A stretch of 20,831 bases of DNA from Candidatus Omnitrophota bacterium (GTDB lineage: Bacteria; Omnitrophota; Gorgyraeia; Zapsychrales; Zapsychraceae): the NCBI GenBank assembly GCA_029567025.1, contig JAKQLT010000174.1, forward strand, positions 1 to 20,831, read 5' to 3'. Positions 16,156 through 20,831 of the stretch are shown here, piece by piece (position 1 is the stretch's first letter; each line of letters starts with the position of its first letter). The position numbers and the translations under genes are program-made. The notes beneath the pieces are model-generated. The model searched no databases and was not told where the DNA came from. It was given only the letters and a program-made list of their open reading frames with translations.

Positions 16156-17048
16156 AAATCCACCTCTATCGTTTGTTGTTGTTTTTTTAAAATTATTTTA
16201 TCTTCTCTGATTTCCTGCAAAAAAAAGCCATTGATCTCATCGCCTTCAGACAAAAAAATAACTTTTTTATTCTTTTTTTCTTGTATGATGACAAGCGGCT
16301 CTTTGTCTAAAACAATACCGGAACATTGATATTGTTCTCTAAATTCCTGGATCAAATCAACAGCATCCTTTTGTCCCTGTTGCCCTGGTGGCTGAAAAAT
16401 ATTTCTCTGTTTCAAAAAAAGATACGTCGCAAAAGACCTCGGGCTTATTTCCTTGTCATTGTTATTTCCCCACACGAAATTCTTATTTATTACAAAAGAT
16501 TCGCCGTCCGGTTTAAAAATAATCTTTTTGGTTAAAGTAAATTGCGCCTTCAAAAGATAATCCTTATTATATAAATTATTATTTTCTAACAAAAACTCCT
16601 CAAAAATAAAAAAACACGGTTTGTTTTGTAATGTATGAACGAACTCCAAGATATTTAAAAATTCCCCGCGAATGGAAATCTTTATCAAAAAACTATTAAA
16701 AAATTCTTCTTCTTTTATTTTTTGCGGCTGAAGATCGAGAATTTTAATCTCCAATGGCCCGGCGGTCTTTTCCACTTCAGAAACGAAAAAAGACATCGCT
16801 TTATCTGGTGCATCCGCAGATCGTAACGCATTTAAAAGAGATTGATTCTGCGACTCAAACTCTTTTTCTTTTTTTATTTTCACTAAATATTTATTCAAAT
16901 ATTCTGCTTTTGCTTTCAAATCTTCTTCCAATTCTATGCTTTTGGAAATCACAGGCCTCAGAACGCCTGTAAAAATCCCGAAAAGCATCAAACTGATCAC
17001 GCAAAATAAAATCATTTTTCGCTCTCGATTAGATAAAATAACGCTCAT
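16152..17048 (-). CDS. GspM/PilO-like protein fused to a GspC/PilP-like HR domain
   Basis: 298 residues. A short cytoplasmic N-terminus and one membrane helix (about 12-32) lead into a coiled coil (about 36-75) and a ferredoxin-like periplasmic domain (about 85-175), the layout of GspM/PilO. A linker contains LFLKQRNIFQPPG. Residues about 243-298 (GIVLDKEPLVII, KVIFLSEGDEINGFFLQEI, ILKKQQQTIEV) have the beta-rich pattern of the GspC/PilP homology region, which in known systems binds the secretin N0 domain. The secretin gene follows immediately with an ATGA overlap, and the start overlaps the gspL stop the same way. Assignment rests on position and fold pattern; these families have little sequence identity. 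The fusion would link platform and secretin in one chain. Confidence 0.72.
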   Translation of the reverse strand: MSVILSNRERKMILFCVISLMLFGIFTGVLRPVISKSIELEEDLKAKAEYLNKYLVKIKKEKEFESQNQSLLNALRSADAPDKAMSFFVSEVEKTAGPLEIKILDLQPQKIKEEEFFNSFLIKISIRGEFLNILEFVHTLQNKPCFFIFEEFLLENNNLYNKDYLLKAQFTLTKKIIFKPDGESFVINKNFVWGNNNDKEISPRSFATYLFLKQRNIFQPPGQQGQKDAVDLIQEFREQYQCSGIVLDKEPLVIIQEKKNKKVIFLSEGDEINGFFLQEIREDKIILKKQQQTIEVDL

Positions 17049-18454
17049 TGCAAACTCTTTCTTTTTATCTGCATGGATATTTTAAAATGCCTGATTTCTG
17101 AATTATGCCGCTGACGTTGCGTAGAAAAATCTAATTTAACATCCGTAAATATTAAAGAATCTAAAAGCTGTTCTTGTAATTTACTAATCTGCTGATTATC
17201 AAGAGAATCGCCTTCGATAGTTAAAAAATTACTTTTATGCATAAAAAATGCCGTCAAAAAAACGCCTTCCGGCATTATCCGGCTCAACTGTTCGAAAACA
17301 TCTGCGATCAAAAGACGACTTGTCATCTGCTCTTTCAAAGTTTTCAAAACCTCTGTCTTTTTTTCAGCCCTATGAAATTGTTCTTTAACTTTTTTTAATT
17401 CTTCACTTAAAAAATTTATTTTCTTAACGCGAGATTGAATGCCGTAGTGCAAAAAACCGCATCCTATGAAAAAAACCAGCAATAATAAAACTAAAATAAA
17501 AACATATCCTTTTTTCTTGCGAAGATATTCCTTTAATTTCCCTGTATGGGACGGCAGCAAATTGATATTTGTAAAATTTTCTAAAAATATGCCGCCCAAA
17601 CAAACGCTCCCGCAAAAAACATCCCTTTTACTAAAGTATTCTTCTTGTTTTCCTGCCTCTAAAATACAAACCTTTTTATGAAATCGACGAAATAATTCAT
17701 TTTCAAATTCTTTTAAATCACACGGGTCTGATATAACAAAGAGCTTTTCAATACTGCATTCTTTTTGATAACGCGACACAGTCAAAATACTTTTTTCAAT
17801 TTCATCTACAAATGCAAAGAAATCCTTGTCTTCAATATTTTTTGCCCCATAAAAAACACTTCGAGAAAACAATAATTTCTTATTCTGGAAAAAACAGATT
17901 TCAGAACACAGGCGTCGGACATCAATGGCCAAAAAAATTTCTTCAGAATTTAAAACAACATCTTTATTTTGAGCATAAAACCACGATAAAATCCCGAAAG
18001 AGCTGACGCTCAAACAGCTTAAAGAAATTTTTAAGTCATTAAACAATCTTAAATATTTTCCAACTATCTCGCGTAAAAAAACCACGGCTAAAACCGTCGT
18101 ATATCCTTTACGGTCTGAACCAATGATTTCATAAGAATAAATAATCTCTTCTAAAGAATAAGGCAAACAAGCGACAAGCTGTAAAGGAATCATTTTTTCT
18201 ATTTCTGTTTTGTTCTGCGCAGGCAAATGAAACACTCGAAAGATCGCTAAACGGCGAGGAAGAAAACAAATGGTTTTAGAACCAAAAGACCATTTTCTTA
18301 AAATTTCTTTAAATGCTGGCTCATTATGATTTTGCCAAAACAATTGATAAAAATAAGAAATATGGGCTATCCCATCTTTGGTTCTTCCTTGAAGGATTTT
18401 GATTTCCTGTTCCGCGATTTCAATAACAGTTGTTACTTTTTTTATCATCGGCAT
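17045..18454 (-). CDS. gspL: Type II secretion platform protein GspL (PilM-PilN-like fusion)
   Basis: 469 residues from the chosen start. Residues 1 to about 290 are cytoplasmic and resemble the actin-like PilM/GspL fold (VIEIAEQEIKILQG at the start, FLAIDVRRL mid-domain), expected to bind the assembly ATPase GspE. NINLLPS (about 292-298) is the PilN hallmark. A membrane helix follows (about 313-335), then a coiled coil and a periplasmic ferredoxin-like part ending in FKISMQIKRK. I start at the ATG at 18454 because it overlaps the gspK stop as TAATG and has GGAGAAGG 5 bases upstream. The frame is open 42 codons further, but that part lies wholly inside gspK. The stop overlaps the next gene as ATGA. 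Confidence 0.82.
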   Translation of the reverse strand: MPMIKKVTTVIEIAEQEIKILQGRTKDGIAHISYFYQLFWQNHNEPAFKEILRKWSFGSKTICFLPRRLAIFRVFHLPAQNKTEIEKMIPLQLVACLPYSLEEIIYSYEIIGSDRKGYTTVLAVVFLREIVGKYLRLFNDLKISLSCLSVSSFGILSWFYAQNKDVVLNSEEIFLAIDVRRLCSEICFFQNKKLLFSRSVFYGAKNIEDKDFFAFVDEIEKSILTVSRYQKECSIEKLFVISDPCDLKEFENELFRRFHKKVCILEAGKQEEYFSKRDVFCGSVCLGGIFLENFTNINLLPSHTGKLKEYLRKKKGYVFILVLLLLVFFIGCGFLHYGIQSRVKKINFLSEELKKVKEQFHRAEKKTEVLKTLKEQMTSRLLIADVFEQLSRIMPEGVFLTAFFMHKSNFLTIEGDSLDNQQISKLQEQLLDSLIFTDVKLDFSTQRQRHNSEIRHFKISMQIKRKSLQ

Positions 18455-19404
18455 TATTTCCTTCTCCAAGAAACAATAAAAAAATCTTCTTTGCTGATAA
18501 CGGTTTCGATAAAAGTTTTTGCGCCTAATAACGTGACACCATAAGAAGAAATTGAAAAATAATTTGAATTTTTCGTCCAATAAGGCTGTAAAGACAATAT
18601 CAAACTTTTCTCTTGAGGATTAAGATCCAGCTGAGCAATATTTATATGCTGTTCGGAATTCTCAAAAGAATTTTTTTCATTTTTTAACCGGTACTCTATA
18701 ATTTTTCCTACTAATGTGTCCGCGTCCGCTATAGTCGAACGAGCCAAATTTCCCGTCAACGAACGAGCGAAAGATCTCAAAATAATTTCTGAAGCTGTAT
18801 CCGGATTTATTTTTAAACTTCCTTGTTGAGGCCAAAGAGTAATATGATTTTTAATCTTCTGAAAAATTTCGGGCGTCATCCCGCGCACTAAAAGAAGCTC
18901 TTCTTTAGAATCAAACGGTAAGTTTTTACAAATACCCGGCTGAGAAAGCGCTTGATAATAAGAGTTTTCGGCTCCATAAATCTGATGCGATGGAGTTTCG
19001 TCGATGTCAATCCAATCAATAAGCGAAAAAGCAATTATCTTTGATGTTTCTTCTTCTACACCACATTGTTCCAAAAAACACAAAAAAACATTTATATTTA
19101 TTAAATTAAAAGCGTTTAAATTAAGCTTACCTTCCTCATCTTTAATAGAATACGAAATGCTTTTAGACGCACCAAGATTTTCATAAAAATTATCCGGATG
19201 ATAAATTTCGCGCAAGCCCAAAACAACTCCTTGCCAGGCTAAATATTTTGATTTCGTTTTTTCCGTCGCATAACGCGCCCATTGAATTTCTGCCTGACTC
19301 TTGGCGGCTAAACTAAAAGCAATCAAAGATAAAAAAACTAAAATCCAGAGAGCGGATAATATAATCGATCCGGACGTCAAATGAAAAACTTTTCTAATCA
19401 TCAT
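18454..19404 (-). CDS. gspK: Minor pseudopilin GspK
   Basis: 316 residues from ATG 19404. A class III prepilin leader, MMIRKVFHLTSG, precedes the hydrophobic stretch SIILSALWILVFLSLIAFSLA. Position +5 is Ser rather than Glu, the hallmark of GspK, which caps the pseudopilus tip. The large globular part contains the GspK pattern: LIDWIDIDETPSHQIYGAENSYY, then SKEELLLVRGMTPEIFQKI and NPDTASEIILRSF. The start is set by GGAGG 8 bases upstream and by the leader; the frame extends 55 codons further, but that extension lies inside gspJ and would bury the leader. It overlaps gspJ by 11 bases and gspL by one. Confidence 0.87.
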   Translation of the reverse strand: MMIRKVFHLTSGSIILSALWILVFLSLIAFSLAAKSQAEIQWARYATEKTKSKYLAWQGVVLGLREIYHPDNFYENLGASKSISYSIKDEEGKLNLNAFNLININVFLCFLEQCGVEEETSKIIAFSLIDWIDIDETPSHQIYGAENSYYQALSQPGICKNLPFDSKEELLLVRGMTPEIFQKIKNHITLWPQQGSLKINPDTASEIILRSFARSLTGNLARSTIADADTLVGKIIEYRLKNEKNSFENSEQHINIAQLDLNPQEKSLILSLQPYWTKNSNYFSISSYGVTLLGAKTFIETVISKEDFFIVSWRRK

Positions 19405-20041
19405 GCCTTCTTCCTCCCACATATCCCGATGGAATAAAAATATCTTTCTCAATAGTTTTTTCCCCGTTACAAGAAGCCAAAACAAATTGAACACGAATAA
19501 TCGCCGGAAATCTGTCCTCTGGCCAGGACTCCTTAAAATCACAATTTTTCCTCTCAAGAGATTCAACACAATAAAAAAATCTCAAACCATTCTCTAAAAA
19601 AGAATCCTTTAAAATGCGGACGCCTGCCTGTTCGTCGTAGCGCCCTTGAATATAATCTAAAAATTTAATTTCCTGACGAACCAAACTAAAGAAATTGGAT
19701 TCTTCACGAGGCAAAAGAAAATACCGCACAACTTTTAATCCGTCATTATCACCCAATAAAAAAGAAATCTCATTTCTTTTGCCTTCAAAAACACGCCTTA
19801 AAGGAAGCGACCGCGAGAAATCAAAATAAACCATATCTTCTAACTCCTTTTCAATCCGATCTAACGCCACAAAAATAACGCGATAAGACGCATACAGTTC
19901 CCTGCTTTTTTTATAAACCTTTAAACCGCTATAAAAAATCGTAGCAATAAGCGTGCTCACAAATCCCAACAATGTTAGGGCTAAAAGAATCTCAAATAAA
20001 AAAAATCCTTTATTTTTTTTAATGTTCTTCGGTATCCCCAT
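19394..20041 (-). CDS. gspJ: Minor pseudopilin GspJ
   Basis: 215 residues from ATG 20041. Prepilin leader MGIPKNIKKNKG is followed by FFLFEILLALTLLGFVSTL, with Gly at -1 and Glu at +5. The body (about 200 residues) has the GspJ pattern: YRVIFVALDRIEKELEDM, NEISFLLGD, KVVRYFLLP, LKDSFLENGLRFFYC and a closing FPAIIRVQFVLAS. I prefer 20041 to the first in-frame ATG at 20062 because an AGAG stretch lies just before it, the leader is then of normal size, and the overlap with gspI drops to 23 bases. Forms the pseudopilus tip with GspI and GspK. Confidence 0.85.
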   Translation of the reverse strand: MGIPKNIKKNKGFFLFEILLALTLLGFVSTLIATIFYSGLKVYKKSRELYASYRVIFVALDRIEKELEDMVYFDFSRSLPLRRVFEGKRNEISFLLGDNDGLKVVRYFLLPREESNFFSLVRQEIKFLDYIQGRYDEQAGVRILKDSFLENGLRFFYCVESLERKNCDFKESWPEDRFPAIIRVQFVLASCNGEKTIEKDIFIPSGYVGGRRHDD

Positions 20042-20372
20042 AATCTCTATCTTTAAATACATACGTTTCTAAAAATAATTTATTCTCATTCAAAGATATT
20101 CGGACTTTATAAATATTAAGAAACTCATTGACCTTTTCTAACCGCCAATAGGCCTGTTGTATCTTTGATGAAACCCCATGATCTTGTAAACATTTACCAC
20201 TTATAGCTTCAATCATGCGGTTGTCTAACATCAAAAGATGCTCTATCCGATAAGCGGATGACCCAAAACCCCTTAAAGAGGAAACTATTGATTGAACAAT
20301 CAGGACTAAACTTGTTGATAAAATAACAAGCGTCACAAGAACCTCTAATAACATAAATCCTTTTCTATCCAT
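20019..20372 (-). CDS. gspI: Minor pseudopilin GspI
   Basis: 117 residues. A very short leader, MDRKG, precedes FMLLEVLVTLVILSTSLVLI, with Gly -1, Phe +1 and Glu +5, the usual class III prepilin form and close to the GspI consensus (FxLLEVLVAL). The rest is a small globular part of about 85 residues, normal for GspI. It follows gspG by 3 bases and overlaps gspJ by 23. No gspH lies between gspG and gspI, so either the system lacks it or it is encoded elsewhere. Confidence 0.83.
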   Translation of the reverse strand: MDRKGFMLLEVLVTLVILSTSLVLIVQSIVSSLRGFGSSAYRIEHLLMLDNRMIEAISGKCLQDHGVSSKIQQAYWRLEKVNEFLNIYKVRISLNENKLFLETYVFKDRDYGDTEEH

Positions 20373-20375
20373 TAT

Positions 20376-20801
20376 TTATTCCCAATTTTTTATATCATCT
20401 TTGCTTTCAATTCCGTCTGGGCCTAATGAAAAAATATCATAACTTTCCGGATGATGTTCTCCGGGCGAACGGTATTGATAAGGACGTCCCCACGGGTCAA
20501 GAGGATTTTTTTTCTTCCTTAAATAAGGACCATTCCAATTCTCATCACCAGATTGTTTTTCCGGCCTTGTTATCAAAACACCCAACCCTTCTTCTGTCGT
20601 CGGATAAAATCCTCTATCTAATTGATAAAGATCTAAAGCCGTTGCTAAGCTGGCTTCGATATCGACTTGTGCCGCTAGAACACGCGCCTGCTGTGACCGT
20701 CCCGCGAGATTCGGGACAACTATTGCGGCTAAAACGCCCATCATAATAACGACAAGCATCATTTCAATCATGGTAAAAGCTCTTGTAAAATAAATCTTCA
20801 T
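20376..20801 (-). CDS. gspG: Major pseudopilin GspG
   Basis: 141 residues, the normal size for GspG. The N-terminus, MKIYFTRA, is followed by FTMIEMMLVVIMMGVLAAIV, with Phe +1 and Glu +5. GspG features follow: QVDIEASLATALDLYQLDRG-FYPTTEEGL, NWNGPYLRKKKNPLDPWG, and the calcium-loop region LGPDGIESKDDIKNW. Unusually, the -1 residue is Ala8 (codon GCT, minus strand 20780-20778) instead of the nearly invariant Gly. AAAGGAA stands 6 bases before the ATG. It is the first visible gene of the operon; genes for GspE and GspF may lie beyond the right edge. It should polymerise into the pseudopilus. Confidence 0.92.
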   Translation of the reverse strand: MKIYFTRAFTMIEMMLVVIMMGVLAAIVVPNLAGRSQQARVLAAQVDIEASLATALDLYQLDRGFYPTTEEGLGVLITRPEKQSGDENWNGPYLRKKKNPLDPWGRPYQYRSPGEHHPESYDIFSLGPDGIESKDDIKNWE

Positions 20802-20831
20802 TGCGATTCCTTTCTTTGTTATTGCAAAATC

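Noticed and set aside
18455..18580. N-terminal extension of GspL by 42 codons
   Set aside because: It lies inside gspK, encodes an aromatic- and Arg-rich string unlike any GspL start, and the ATG at 18454 has both a Shine-Dalgarno and a TAATG overlap.
19405..19569. N-terminal extension of GspK by 55 codons
   Set aside because: It lies inside gspJ and would place the prepilin leader in mid-protein; GGAGG stands just before the chosen ATG.
1..20831. Alternative genetic code (TGA as an amino acid)
   Set aside because: TGA is used as the stop in several ATGA overlaps (addA, gspL, the GspM/GspC-like gene) and the frames make sense with the standard code.

Overview
The window looks like a piece of a low-GC, Gram-negative-type genome. 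My best guess for the lineage is Candidatus Omnitrophota (OP3) or a close relative. The guess rests mainly on the partial gene at the left end. Its signal peptide and long N-terminal module (an FGQTEMGRDLLAQDY block, a GTTDVPV...NKVWIVP block, then RKYFSGG) match from memory a module repeated at the start of very large exported Omnitrophota proteins. Inner- and outer-membrane secretion genes fit a diderm cell. TGA serves as a stop in ATGA overlaps, so the standard bacterial code applies.

Layout, left to right. (1) 1-2113, minus: the 704-codon start of a large exported protein with an internal membrane segment and an HEAVH metallopeptidase motif. It runs off the left edge and carries two clusters of 7-bp repeats inside its reading frame. 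(2) 2237-8178, minus: addB and addA, an AddAB-type helicase-nuclease pair with an ATGA overlap. (3) 8324-9760, plus: a membrane-anchored SurA/PpiD-like chaperone, the only plus-strand gene, expressed divergently from addA and ending at a strong bidirectional terminator. (4) 9830-9934, minus: a candidate 34-residue protein with its own promoter-like sequence, a near-perfect Shine-Dalgarno and the other face of that terminator. (5) 10058-13993, minus: a Gld-type ABC transporter (GldG-like auxiliary protein, permease, ATPase), a stand-alone receiver protein and a 90-residue membrane protein. (6) 14066-14593, minus: a SPOUT RNA methyltransferase. (7) 14686-20801, minus: a type II secretion operon read gspG-I-J-K-L-(M+C)-D, tightly packed with overlapping start and stop codons.

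The secretion genes should form one machine. GspG is the major pseudopilin and GspI/J/K the tip. GspL (an actin-like domain plus a PilN-like periplasmic part) and a fused GspM/GspC-like protein form the inner-membrane platform, and a compact GspD secretin is the outer-membrane pore. The assembly ATPase, GspF and prepilin peptidase are not in the window. The large exported protein and the membrane-anchored chaperone could be cargo and folding factor of the same envelope route, but nothing here proves it.

The observations most worth checking are the in-frame heptamer/palindrome insertions in the large exported gene, the orphan 34-residue gene, the GspM-GspC fusion next to the secretin, and a GspG pseudopilin with alanine in place of the nearly invariant glycine before the cleavage site. 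I see no tRNA, rRNA, CRISPR array, transposase or phage gene. No stretch over about 150 bases lacks a proposed gene.
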